A stretch of DNA of 64,000 nucleotides from Lentzea terrae (GTDB lineage: Bacteria > Actinomycetota > Actinomycetes > Mycobacteriales > Pseudonocardiaceae), in assembly GCF_003265345.1 (NCBI RefSeq), contig NZ_QFWW01000013.1, positions 1,321 through 65,320 of the forward strand. The letters are read 5' to 3'. Shown here piece by piece: positions 14,738-22,268 of the stretch (positions are counted from its first letter, which is position 1; the number at the start of each line of letters is the position of its first letter). Below the pieces are notes generated by a model. That model had not been told where the DNA came from, searched no databases, and worked only from the letters and a program-made list of their open reading frames with translations. The position numbers and the translations under genes are program-made.

Positions 14738-15577
14738 ATGACGGTCACCGCGTCCAGTCCTCGGTTGCTCGGCACACAGGACGCCGCCACCTACTCGGAG
14801 TGGTTCGCGAGCCTCGCCGAACCCACCCGCGTCCGGCTGCTGCACGCCGCCGCGACTGCGGGCAGGTCGATGACGGTCGGCGAGCTGACCGAACTGCTCG
14901 GCATCAGCCAGTCCACCTGCTCCCACCACGTGCGCAAGCTCGTCGAGGTCGGTTTCCTGAGGTCGCACAAGGAGGGCACAGCCACGCACGTCACCGTGAA
15001 CCCGTCGTGCTGCACTGGCCTGCCGCACGCAGCCGATGTCGTCATGGGCGTGCTCGCCCCCCGCCCGTGCTGCCCGGACAACCTGCCGCTCGACGTCACC
15101 GTCCGCGCGCTGCGCTACGACGACTGGACCGCCGTGCGCCGCATCTACGCCGAGGGCATCGCCACCGGCGACGCCACCTTCGAAACCGAAGTCCCCCAAC
15201 GCCGAGCGCTCGACGCCAAGTGGCTGCCCGACCACCGCTGGATCGCCGAGATCGACGGCGAGGTAGCAGGCTGGGCCGCGGCCACACCGGTGTCCACCCG
15301 CGACTGCTACGCAGGCGTGGCCGAACACTCCGTCTACGTCGCCGCCGACTTCCGCGGCCGAGGCGTCGGCAAAGCCTTGCTGCACAAGCTCGTCACCGCC
15401 GCCGACGCAGCCGGCCTCTGGACGTTGCAAACCTCGATCTTCCCCGAGAACCGCGCAAGCCTCGCCCTGCACCACTCCGCGGGCTTCCGCACCCTCGGCG
15501 TCCGCGAACGCATCGCGCAACACCACGGCGTGTGGCGCGACACCGTCTTCCTCGAACGCCGCACCGCCAACTCCTGA
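14738..15577 (+). CDS. ArsR repressor fused to ArsN1-type N-acetyltransferase
   Basis: The protein is 279 residues. Residues 1-105 form an ArsR winged helix (ELTELLGISQSTCSHHVRKLVEVGFL) with two Cys pairs, C91-C92 and C111-C112, that could form an As(III) site. Residues 116-275 form a GNAT domain of the phosphinothricin acetyltransferase type: VRALRYDDWTAVRRIYAEGIATGDATFET, a VAADFRGRGVGKALL acetyl-CoA motif, and ENRASLALHHSAGFR. ArsN1 acetylates arsinothricin, an organoarsenical antibiotic (family knowledge). The fusion would sense arsenic and inactivate such a compound. A hairpin 3 bases after the stop ends the cluster. Confidence 0.85.
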   Translation: MTVTASSPRLLGTQDAATYSEWFASLAEPTRVRLLHAAATAGRSMTVGELTELLGISQSTCSHHVRKLVEVGFLRSHKEGTATHVTVNPSCCTGLPHAADVVMGVLAPRPCCPDNLPLDVTVRALRYDDWTAVRRIYAEGIATGDATFETEVPQRRALDAKWLPDHRWIAEIDGEVAGWAAATPVSTRDCYAGVAEHSVYVAADFRGRGVGKALLHKLVTAADAAGLWTLQTSIFPENRASLALHHSAGFRTLGVRERIAQHHGVWRDTVFLERRTANS

Positions 15578-15580
15578 GAA

Positions 15581-15603
15581 GCGGACGGTTGAAGTCCGTC
15601 TGC
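15581..15603 (+). terminator. Hairpin after arsR-arsN1
   Basis: An 8-bp stem (15581-15588 with 15596-15603, including one G-T pair) encloses a 7-nt loop, starting 3 bases past the stop codon. There is no T-tract. Confidence 0.45.
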
Positions 15604-15659
15604 GCGGGCATCCGGAGGCAGACGTCGCACCTGAGATTCGGGTGTCGGGGAAGGACCAC

Positions 15660-15836
15660 ATGGGCACCGACGACAAGCTCGACGCCAAGGCCGACGAGCT
15701 CAAGGGCAAGGTCAAGGAAGGCGTCGGCGACGCGACCGACGACAAGGGCTTGGAAACCGAGGGCAAGGTCGACCAGGCGAAGGGTCACCTGAGTGAGTCG
15801 GCCGAGAAGGTCAAGGACGCCTTCAAGAAGGACTGA
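15660..15836 (+). CDS. CsbD-family small stress protein
   Basis: The protein is 58 residues, with GGGGAAGGA just before the ATG. It is highly charged with the CsbD pattern DKLDAKADELKGKVKEGVGDAT and KVDQAKGHL, and two amphipathic Lys/Glu-rich repeats. CsbD-like proteins are induced by general stress regulons; their molecular function is unknown. It is monocistronic, bounded downstream by a perfect 15-bp hairpin. Confidence 0.87.
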   Translation: MGTDDKLDAKADELKGKVKEGVGDATDDKGLETEGKVDQAKGHLSESAEKVKDAFKKD

Positions 15837-15854
15837 ACGGCTCACTGCTCTCCT

Positions 15855-15887
15855 CTGGGGCGCGCACCGCGGCGGTGCGCGCCCCAG
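15855..15887 (+). terminator. Terminator hairpin after the CsbD gene
   Basis: A perfect 15-bp stem (15855-15869 with 15873-15887) has a 3-nt loop. It is very GC-rich and lacks a T-tract. It lies 18 bases after the stop. Confidence 0.7.
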
Positions 15888-16042
15888 GTGCGTGCGGTCC
15901 GGCGAACGCTCCGCCACGGTTGGCGAGCAGCTACAGTGCAGGAACCGGGCCGTCGATCGGCCCGTCCACTCGCTTCGTCACCTCCGCGGTCTGTGTCCGC
16001 CCGCCGTGGCTCCGCAGCGATCTGAGGAAGGCGGAGTCCGGC

Positions 16043-16498
16043 ATGTCAGTGACCGCGCCCATCGGGGATGATCGGAGGCTGCGCGGCCGGAACGCCACGT
16101 CCGAGGGCACGTACCTGCTGGCAGGTGCCCTCGAGCGGTACGTGGGGAAGGTCGCCGAGGCTCTCGGCGTGCCGCGCGACGGCATCAGCTTCGAGGTCAC
16201 CGACACCGCAACGGCCTACATCGCACTCGGCTGCCGCGCCGTGGCTCACCCGGATCGTGACGTCATGCTCGTCTGGAGCGCGACGCAGGGCTGGGCGGTG
16301 TCGATCGAGACCGATCCCGCCGAGCCTCGGATCGTGCTCGCCCGCTCGGCCGGGGACATCGTGCAGGCGCCGGAGGCCGTGGCACGTCTGGTGGCCGAGT
16401 CCATGGGACGCCTCGGTGCCCGGGAAGCCCCGGTGGCAGGCCCGCCGTTGATGGGGTGGTCGGACCTCGCCGAGTGCATGGAACGTTACGCGCCCTGA
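16043..16498 (+). CDS. DUF6292-like protein of unknown function
   Basis: The protein is 151 residues from ATG 16043; upstream codons look non-coding. A body of the form LERYVGKVAEALGVPRDGISFEVTDTATAYIALGCR ... DRDVMLVWSATQGWAVSIET resembles the DUF6292 family of Pseudonocardiaceae and relatives. The family name is from memory and should be confirmed. The pattern suggests a small alpha/beta fold with no catalytic motif I recognise and no signal peptide or membrane span. It has its own leader and no operon partner; the next locus is a decayed gene. Confidence 0.6.
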   Translation: MSVTAPIGDDRRLRGRNATSEGTYLLAGALERYVGKVAEALGVPRDGISFEVTDTATAYIALGCRAVAHPDRDVMLVWSATQGWAVSIETDPAEPRIVLARSAGDIVQAPEAVARLVAESMGRLGAREAPVAGPPLMGWSDLAECMERYAP

Positions 16499-16646
16499 AG
16501 TGGTGGACGCCGTTTCGGTCGATCAGGCCGGAATGCGTGTAGTGTCGGTTCTGCCGAGAGCATCTCGCACCTGAGCACTCAAGCTCACGTCGCACTCGGC
16601 GAAACCTGAACCGGTCCCCCTTCGGGCCGGAGACGGGAGTCCCGGC

Positions 16647-16970
16647 ATGATGTCGGCTCCTCACCATTCCACGGCCCCTCCGGCTGTCACGGCCAACGAG
16701 CAGCCTCGGTATCCGCTGCGATTGCGGTTGCGGCCGAAGGCGCTCACCACGGGGTATGTCGACGGTGCCTGGTGGCCACGTTCCCGGGACCTCGCCGCCG
16801 AACTGCCCGCGCTGCTCGCGGTGCCGGCAGTTCGGCTGGGCGGCGTCGCCCCACACCGCTCCTCGGTCCGCCTGACACCAGCCCTTCCGCCGTCCACCAC
16901 GCCATGATGCACGCCGCTCGCCGCGAAAACGCCGACACCGTCGACGTTCTGCCGCACGACAGCGAGGCCG
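16647..16970 (+). pseudogene. Decayed DUF5994-like gene (internal deletion and frame change)
   Basis: From the ATG at 16647, one frame reads RYPLRLRLRPKALTTGYVDGAWWPRSRDLAAELPALLAV. This is the characteristic start of the actinobacterial DUF5994 family, which is normally about 140-160 residues. After about residue 68 that frame loses sense and ends at 16907. The expected C-terminal part, PPDTSPSAVHHAMMHAARRENADTVDVL, appears in a different frame around 16868-16950. The central family portion, some 50-60 residues, is missing between them. The locus therefore looks like a pseudogene with an internal deletion plus a shift. The family name is from memory. Confidence 0.6.
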
Positions 16971-17041
16971 ACGAGTCCATTGTGGACGCGCTCGATGTCG
17001 GAAGCGCCTGCATACCCGAACAAACAACGCAAGGAAATTGG

Positions 17042-17197
17042 ATGACGACATCGACCCACGTATCCGCATATGAGCGCAGGCTCAAGATGGTGGAGGACGT
17101 GCTGACCGGCCGAACCGAACTCGACGGCAAGGCCGCACGGGATCTCGCGGTGCACGTGTTGCGCGCGCTGGACCACATCCCCGAGCGGGTGCGTTGA
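17042..17197 (+). CDS. Small DUF6307-like protein
   Basis: The protein is 51 residues, with AAGGAAA seven bases before the ATG. It reads YERRLKMVEDVLTGRTELDGKAARDLAVHVLRALDHIPERVR, two predicted helices with a conserved-looking HIPERVR end, similar to the short DUF6307 proteins of actinomycetes. The function is unknown. The stop overlaps the TTG start of the transglutaminase-like gene, suggesting coupling. It is in frame with the 3' piece of the decayed gene before it, but has its own ribosome-binding site. Confidence 0.6.
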   Translation: MTTSTHVSAYERRLKMVEDVLTGRTELDGKAARDLAVHVLRALDHIPERVR

Positions 17198-18063
17198 ACT
17201 CGCGCCACTACGGCACTGGCGCGACACAGCTGACGTGGGGCACCCGACTGCTCCGCGTCGGTTGTGCGTTCACCTACCGCGCCGAAGTGCCCACGCCGGC
17301 GGTGTTCCTGGTGCGCCCGCTGTGGAGTGCGGACGTGCGGCTGAGCCGGGAGCACCTGGACGTCCAGCCGGACGTCCCGATGCGGCATCACCTCGACCTG
17401 TACGGCAACCGCAACACCAGGATCGTGCTTCCTCCTGGTCTGTCCACAGTGCACTACAGCGCGTGGGTGGACGTGCCGGACAGGACGGAGGACGTGGACG
17501 ACACCGTGCCGGAGACGCTGCCCGACGGTCTTCCGGACGACGTGCTGCTGTACACGCTGCCCAGCAGGTACTGCGTGTCCGACGTGCTGGGCGACGAGGC
17601 CTGGTCGAGGTTCGGCGCTCATCCGCCCGGTTACGGCCGGGTGCGCGAGATCTGCCGGCACGTCCACGAGTCGCTGAGCTTCGGCTACGGCACCTCCACC
17701 GCGTTGTCGACCGCGGCCGACGTCAACGCCGCGGGTTTCGGTGTCTGCCGTGACTTCACGCATCTGGCGATCTCGTTCTGCCGCGCCCTCAACATTCCGG
17801 CCCGGTACGTCTTCGGCTACCTGCCGGACCTGGACGTGCCGCCCGACGGTGCGCCGATGGACTTCGCGGCGTGGATGGAGGTCTGGCTGGGCGACCGCTG
17901 GTGGACCTTCGACCCGCGCAACAACGAGCCCCGCAAGGGACGCGTCGTCATCGGCAGAGGCCGCGACGCCGCCGACGTCGCGATGGTCACCACGTTCGGC
18001 GGCCCGGTGCTCGAGTCGATGGTCGTTCAGGCGGAAGAGGACCTGGCCCCGTCATGGCGCTGA
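17194..18063 (+). CDS. Transglutaminase-like family protein, possibly lacking the catalytic His
   Basis: The protein is 289 residues if translation starts at the TTG overlapping the previous stop (TTGA); no better upstream start is seen. The N-terminal 110 residues form a beta-rich transglutaminase_N-like part. The core has the Cys motif AAGFGVCRDFTHLAISFCRALNIPARYVFGYLP. It is followed by MDFAAWMEVWLGDRWWTFDPRNNEPRKGRV, where the Asp is kept but an Ala stands where many relatives have the HAW histidine. These proteins act as cysteine peptidases or amidases, or in peptide cross-linking. No signal peptide is visible. Confidence 0.75.
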   Translation: MNSRHYGTGATQLTWGTRLLRVGCAFTYRAEVPTPAVFLVRPLWSADVRLSREHLDVQPDVPMRHHLDLYGNRNTRIVLPPGLSTVHYSAWVDVPDRTEDVDDTVPETLPDGLPDDVLLYTLPSRYCVSDVLGDEAWSRFGAHPPGYGRVREICRHVHESLSFGYGTSTALSTAADVNAAGFGVCRDFTHLAISFCRALNIPARYVFGYLPDLDVPPDGAPMDFAAWMEVWLGDRWWTFDPRNNEPRKGRVVIGRGRDAADVAMVTTFGGPVLESMVVQAEEDLAPSWR

Positions 18064-18219
18064 GCGGGAGCGCCGAGATGAACTCGGAGCAGCTCTGCAC
18101 CACTGCGGCTTTGGCCGCATCACGCGGTCACCGATTGACGCGTACGCGCTGACACGCGCTCTCTCGTTCCAGCACTGATCATCGGAGCACCCGCAATTCC
18201 CGAGTCACGAACCGCCGCC

Positions 18220-18807
18220 ATGAGGTTGTTGCTGCAGCAGTGGAACGCGGAAAGCACCCGCCTTCCGGCCCCGGCCGGCCGATGGGCGATCGAACGCACC
18301 TCCGACGGTCAGGTCATCGGCGGCGCCCACCTGCTCCCGCTGTCGTCCGGCCTGGCAACACCCGCGTCGCTCGGCCCGCCCGGTCGCGGCAGACCCGTCG
18401 CTGCCGACATTCGGCTACTGTGGGGCGGGTTGGGGTCCAGCCGACGGCATCCAGCCGACGCGGTCCCCGATCCCGTCCGGTCCGGTGGTTCTCCGGCCGG
18501 AGACAGGAGCACCGGCTTGTTGCCGGACAGCCAGCCTCCCCCTTCCAGATCCCGCGCAGCCGTCGACTTCGCCGAAGCACGACTGGCCGCGTCACGAGCG
18601 GAAGTCGTCCAACAACGCCAGGCCGCCCGACGAGTTGCGGAACACGCTCGCGATGCGGGCGACTGCCGTGAACTGCTGTCCATGCTCGGCCTGGCAAAAC
18701 TGCCACCGGGCTCCTGCGGCGCGGTCCCGCGACACGACCAGCACACCACCCCGACTTTCCCGGAGGCGCTCGACGTGTTCCGGCCTGTGGAAGGAGCACG
18801 TGCATGA
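18220..18807 (+). pseudogene. Probable GNAT remnant merged with an unrelated C-terminal piece
   Basis: The frame is open for 195 codons, but only parts look protein-like. The first 45 residues, QQWNAESTRLPAPAGRWAIERTSDGQVIGGAHLLPL, resemble the middle of an N-acetyltransferase, and sense can be followed back to about 18178 without a start. After residue 50 the sequence is low-complexity. The end, ARDAGDCRELLSMLGL, resembles the tail of another small actinobacterial protein. The GNAT acetyl-CoA motif is absent. The final codons overlap the cspA start (ATGA). I read it as a degraded locus; a real hypothetical protein cannot be excluded. Confidence 0.4.
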
Positions 18808-19007
18808 ACCGAGGCACCGTCAAGTGGTTCAGCGGCAGCAAGGGTTTCGGCTTCATCGCGCCCGAGAACGGTGGGCCGGACCTGTTCGTGCACCACACCG
18901 AGGTGAACGGCTACGCCTACCAGGGCATCCCGGACAACCAGCCGGTGGAGTTCGAGATCGGCGAGGGCGACAAGGGGCCGCGAGCGGTCTCCGTGCGCGT
19001 TCTCTGA
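18804..19007 (+). CDS. Cold-shock protein (CspA family)
   Basis: The protein is 67 residues with AGGAG before the ATG. It is a single cold-shock domain: GTVKWFSGSKGFGFIAPE carries RNP1 (KGFGFI) and DLFVHHTEV carries RNP2. It binds single-stranded RNA and DNA and melts RNA structure. The length and motifs are standard. An 11-bp perfect hairpin lies 13 bases downstream. Confidence 0.95.
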   Translation: MNRGTVKWFSGSKGFGFIAPENGGPDLFVHHTEVNGYAYQGIPDNQPVEFEIGEGDKGPRAVSVRVL

Positions 19008-19020
19008 CCGGCTGAAGAAC

Positions 19021-19051
19021 CGGCGGCCGGTCCTCGCGCAACCGGCCGCCG
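19021..19051 (+). terminator. Terminator hairpin after cspA
   Basis: A perfect 11-bp stem (19021-19031 with 19041-19051) has a 9-nt loop, 13 bases beyond the stop codon. No T-tract follows. Confidence 0.65.
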
Positions 19052-19200
19052 ACCTCGCCCAGCACAGTCCACTGCGGAGTGAGGTGCCGCGAGGTTTCGG
19101 CACCACCACGAACGGGGTAGCCAGCACTTTCGACTGACCTGCACCGATCGCCCCAGACCCCGGCGGCGGAGACGCAATCGCCGTGCTGGAGGTGCGTGAC

Positions 19201-20157
19201 GTGAGCGCATCAGTTCCCGGAGTTCAGGTTGGGCCACAACCGATGCTCTCGGGCGAGAAGACCCCGTTCGAGATGTTCCTGGTGAAGCTCTTCGCGGTCG
19301 TCCCGGCGGTGGCCCTGGTGGCCGCCGTGCCGCTGGCGTGGGGCTGGGGACTCGGCTGGGCGGACGTCGGGATCGCCGTCTTCTTCTACATCTTCACGAG
19401 TCTTGGCGTGACGGTCGGCTTTCACCGCTACTTCACCCACGGCGCTTTCAAAGCCAACCGCGCCTTGCGGATCGCGCTCGCCATGACCGGCAGCATGGCG
19501 ATGCAGGGCCAGATCATCGGCTGGGTCGCCGATCACCGCCGGCACCACGCCTACGCCGACCGCGAGGGCGATCCCCACTCGCCGTGGTTGTACGGCACGT
19601 CGGCCGTCGCACTGGCCAAGGGTTTCTGGCACGCCCACATGGGCTGGATGTTCCGGCGAGAACTGACCAACGCCGCGCGCTTCGCCCCCGACCTGCTCCG
19701 CGATCCGGACATCCAGCGGGTCAACCGCTGGTTCCCGGCGTTGACCGCGGTGACGCTGCTCGCTCCCGCGGTGCTCGGCGGGCTGATCACGTGGAGCTGG
19801 TGGGGTGCGCTGACGGCGTTCTTCTGGGCCGGTCTCGTCCGGGTCGCGGCGTTGCACCACGTGACCTGGTCGGTCAACTCGATCTGCCACATGATCGGCG
19901 ATCGCCCGTTCGAGGCGCGCGACAAGTCGGCGAACTTCTGGCCCTTGGCGATCCTGTCGATGGGTGAGTCGTGGCACAACTCCCACCACGCCGATCCCAC
20001 CTGTGCGCGCCACGGAGTTCGCCGGGGCCAGATCGACGTCTCCGCGCGTCTGATCCGGATCTTCGAACAACTCGGCTGGGTCACCGACGTGCGCTGGCCC
20101 AGGCCGGAGCGCCTCGCCCGCAAGCTCAGGGACAACACGGCCCGAGCAGCGGTGTGA
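19201..20157 (+). CDS. Acyl-CoA delta-9 desaturase-type membrane fatty acid desaturase
   Basis: The protein is 318 residues from GTG 19201, chosen because GGAGG lies 8 bases upstream; an upstream GTG at 19183 overlaps that site. The three histidine boxes of the acyl-CoA desaturase class are HRYFTH, HRRHHAYAD and HNSHH, set between four membrane spans. The enzyme introduces a double bond into saturated acyl chains using O2 and a reductant, adjusting membrane fluidity. It is followed with a GTGA overlap by a GAF-ANTAR gene and preceded by a cold-shock gene, consistent with temperature adaptation. Confidence 0.9.
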   Translation: MSASVPGVQVGPQPMLSGEKTPFEMFLVKLFAVVPAVALVAAVPLAWGWGLGWADVGIAVFFYIFTSLGVTVGFHRYFTHGAFKANRALRIALAMTGSMAMQGQIIGWVADHRRHHAYADREGDPHSPWLYGTSAVALAKGFWHAHMGWMFRRELTNAARFAPDLLRDPDIQRVNRWFPALTAVTLLAPAVLGGLITWSWWGALTAFFWAGLVRVAALHHVTWSVNSICHMIGDRPFEARDKSANFWPLAILSMGESWHNSHHADPTCARHGVRRGQIDVSARLIRIFEQLGWVTDVRWPRPERLARKLRDNTARAAV

Positions 20158-20795
20158 GCGATGAGCGGCTGGTCGAAGCGGCCTGCGAGGTGTGCGTTCA
20201 CCTGGCGGGAGTGAGCGGGGCTCAGCTGACACTCGTGAACGGCACCGGGCGGGGCGAGTCGCGATACGCCACGAACGCGACCGGCGGGCGCCTCGAGAAC
20301 CTGAGGTTCGTCCTGGGCGAAGGCCCTGGTGAGGACGCTTTGAGCTCCGGCCTGCCGGTCTTGGTGGCGGAGCTGGACTCCCGGGAGAACCGGCTGCGAT
20401 GGCCGCTGTTCGTGCCGGCCGCGTGCGCGGCCGGGGCGTCCGCGGTCTTCGTGTTCCCGCTGTGCAGTGGCGTCATCCGGATCGGAGCGCTCGCTCTGCA
20501 CCGGTACGGACCCGGTCCGCTCACCACGACACAGATTCTGGACGTCCACGTCCTGACCGAGGTCATCCTCTCGTTGGCACTGAACGAGCTGACCCGGCTG
20601 CACTCCGACAGCCGTGCCGAGGTCCACCAGGCGACCGGGATGCTGTCGGTCCAGTTGGGTGTGAGCATGGAGGAAGCCCTCGCGCGGCTGCGGGGGCACG
20701 CGTTCGCCCACGACCAGCCGGTGGTCGAGGTCGCCCACGAAGTCGTTGCCCGGCATTTGCGGCTGAGTCCGGGCACCGCGTCGGGACTCGCGTGA
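20154..20795 (+). CDS. GAF-ANTAR putative antitermination regulator
   Basis: The protein is 213 residues from a GTG overlapping the desaturase stop. A GAF-like sensor domain (about 10-140, VSGAQLTLVNG ... VFVFPLCSGVIRIGALALHRYGPGPL) precedes an ANTAR RNA-binding three-helix domain (SRAEVHQATGMLSVQLGVSMEEALARLRGHAFAHDQPVVEVAHEVV). Such proteins bind two-hairpin RNA elements to prevent termination. The coupling suggests regulation of, or co-regulation with, the desaturase. The second GAF-ANTAR gene 34 bases downstream is a divergent paralogue. Confidence 0.87.
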   Translation: MSDERLVEAACEVCVHLAGVSGAQLTLVNGTGRGESRYATNATGGRLENLRFVLGEGPGEDALSSGLPVLVAELDSRENRLRWPLFVPAACAAGASAVFVFPLCSGVIRIGALALHRYGPGPLTTTQILDVHVLTEVILSLALNELTRLHSDSRAEVHQATGMLSVQLGVSMEEALARLRGHAFAHDQPVVEVAHEVVARHLRLSPGTASGLA

Positions 20796-20829
20796 TCCCC
20801 TCCGGCGAACTACCAGCAGAGGTGGCCGC

Positions 20830-21564
20830 ATGTCGATGGAGAGCCTGGCAGAGACGTTCGTCGAGCTGGCCGACACGCTGGTCGCCGACTTCGACCCGGT
20901 CGAGTTCGTTCACCTGTTGGCCAACCGCTGCGTCGACACGCTGGCGGTGGACGCCGCGGGCATTCTGCTCGCGAACGATCGCCGCGAACTCCAGGTCGTG
21001 GGCGCGTCCAGCGACGCGGCCCGGCTGATCGAGCTGTTCGAGCTCCAGGATCGGCGGGGACCGTGCATGGAGTGCTATCTCACCAGCGCACCGGTGACGG
21101 TGGCGGGCTTTGCCGAACAGCCGCAGCGATGGCCCGAGTTCTCCTCGGCAGCCCTCGACGCGGGGTTCGGCGCGGTGCACGCCTTGCCGTTGCGGCTGCG
21201 AGCGCAGACCGTCGGGGCGCTGAACCTCTTCACCGTCAAGGCGGGTGTGCTCGGCGAGTCGACCATCAGGGTCGCCCAGGCCATGGCGGATGTGGCCACC
21301 ATCGGCCTGCTGCAGGCTCAGCTCATCACGCGGCGAGACCTGCTGGCCAGCCAGCTGCAACACGCGTTGCAGAGCAGGGTGCTCATCGAACAGGCGAAAG
21401 GTGTTCTCGCGGAACGGCTGAGCATCGGCATCAGCCAGGCGTTCGAGGCGCTGCGACGCTACTCGAGAAGCCGGCACCAGCACCTCAGCGCCGTCGCCGA
21501 AGCGGTTGTCGCCGGAAGGATTGATGTGGACGCGCTGGGCGCAGAACGCAGGGAGCCCACGTGA
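20830..21564 (+). CDS. GAF-ANTAR putative antitermination regulator
   Basis: The protein is 244 residues; an ATG at 20836 is a possible alternative start. The full GAF domain (about 20-160, DTLAVDAAGILLANDRRELQVVGASS ... HALPLRLRAQTVGALNLF) is followed by a classic ANTAR domain (LQSRVLIEQAKGVLAERLSIGISQAFEALRRYSR). It binds RNA hairpins and acts as an antiterminator. It forms a tandem with the preceding GAF-ANTAR gene; I saw no obvious dual-hairpin ANTAR target between them. Confidence 0.9.
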   Translation: MSMESLAETFVELADTLVADFDPVEFVHLLANRCVDTLAVDAAGILLANDRRELQVVGASSDAARLIELFELQDRRGPCMECYLTSAPVTVAGFAEQPQRWPEFSSAALDAGFGAVHALPLRLRAQTVGALNLFTVKAGVLGESTIRVAQAMADVATIGLLQAQLITRRDLLASQLQHALQSRVLIEQAKGVLAERLSIGISQAFEALRRYSRSRHQHLSAVAEAVVAGRIDVDALGAERREPT

Positions 21565-21980
21565 GCAAAGGTCGCGAAGGTGCTCTCAGCGCTCTGAGGA
21601 AGCTCGCTGGGTCGGCACAGGTTCCTGGAACAGGTTCGTCCAGGACGGCTGCTCGGGATCAGGCGAGCTGGACGTCGCCACTGGGTCGTGCGTCTCGGGA
21701 TGGCTGAACAGGTGGTTCGCCGGGTGCAGGGTCATTGAATGCTTTCCGTTCGGAGACAAGGCAAAAGATCATTTCTCATCGTCGTGGCTTTCTTCGCGTC
21801 CCGTGCGTGGTCGTCGCGAGTGAGGCGGAGCCGGAGTGACTGCACGGCGCGTAGGTGAAGGGGGTGCGAAACGCATCGACCCCAAGCCTGACAGTACACC
21901 TCTTTGACGGCTTCGGGTCCGTTTGGCCAACTCCGGCCGGGGGCAACCTCTGCGCGGTTGGTTGACCTGGAGGAGGGGCC
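21565..21980. other. 416-bp stretch without a supported gene
   Basis: No convincing gene, RNA or repeat is seen here. A 48-codon frame begins with a GTG overlapping the previous stop (GTGA at 21561) and runs to about 21707, but it has no family resemblance or clear codon bias. Base composition dips to moderate GC around 21735-21790. The stretch probably holds the promoter of the small gene at 21981. Confidence 0.4.
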
Positions 21981-22223
21981 ATGACAACGACCCTCGACGG
22001 ACACAAGGTCCGCGATCCGCACGACCTCCATGCCGAGATCGAGGCTCAGCTCGACCTCGCCGCCGAAGAAGCCGTACGACGGTGCAACGGCAAGGCGGAC
22101 TACCAGACGGTGCGGCGAGCCGTCTCCGAGGCCTACCGCCGGCTGTCCCGCGAAGCCAAGTTTCAGAGCTTCCTGCCGATTCTCGCCGCCAGGGCCGCAC
22201 ACCAGAGTCTCTGCGGCCGGTGA
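21981..22223 (+). CDS. Small three-helix-bundle dimerisation-domain protein (DUF3562-like)
   Basis: The protein is 80 residues, with GGAGGAGG before the ATG. It is predicted to be all helical: LHAEIEAQLDLAAEEAVRRCN, TVRRAVSEAYRRLSREAKFQSFLPILAARAAHQSL. The FLPILAARAAHQSL end and preceding AYRRL match the N-terminal domain of the ArsC at 8193 (FLPLLAERFARQRL), so both share one fold. Stand-alone members of the family are small proteins of unknown function thought to dimerise. A promoter-like MerR element begins 7 bases after its stop. Confidence 0.7.
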   Translation: MTTTLDGHKVRDPHDLHAEIEAQLDLAAEEAVRRCNGKADYQTVRRAVSEAYRRLSREAKFQSFLPILAARAAHQSLCGR

Positions 22224-22230
22224 ACCCAGG

Positions 22231-22261
22231 TTGACCCTCACACGGTGAGAGGGTCGATGCT
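22231..22261 (+). promoter_or_regulatory. MerR-type promoter/operator with long spacer
   Basis: A TTGACC -35 hexamer (22231-22236) begins the dyad GACCCTC-N9-GAGGGTC (22233-22255). A weak -10 such as GATGCT follows at 22256, giving a 19-bp spacer. A dyad lying inside an over-long spacer is the architecture of MerR-regulated promoters. It would start transcription at or very near the ATG at 22269. No merR gene lies in this neighbourhood. Confidence 0.55.
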
Positions 22262-22268
22262 GGCGGGC

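Noticed and set aside
7190-15577. Genomic island inserted at tRNA-Lys
   Set aside because: The arsenic cluster starts after the tRNA, but I found no duplicated tRNA 3' end, integrase or compositional break. Not enough to call an att site.
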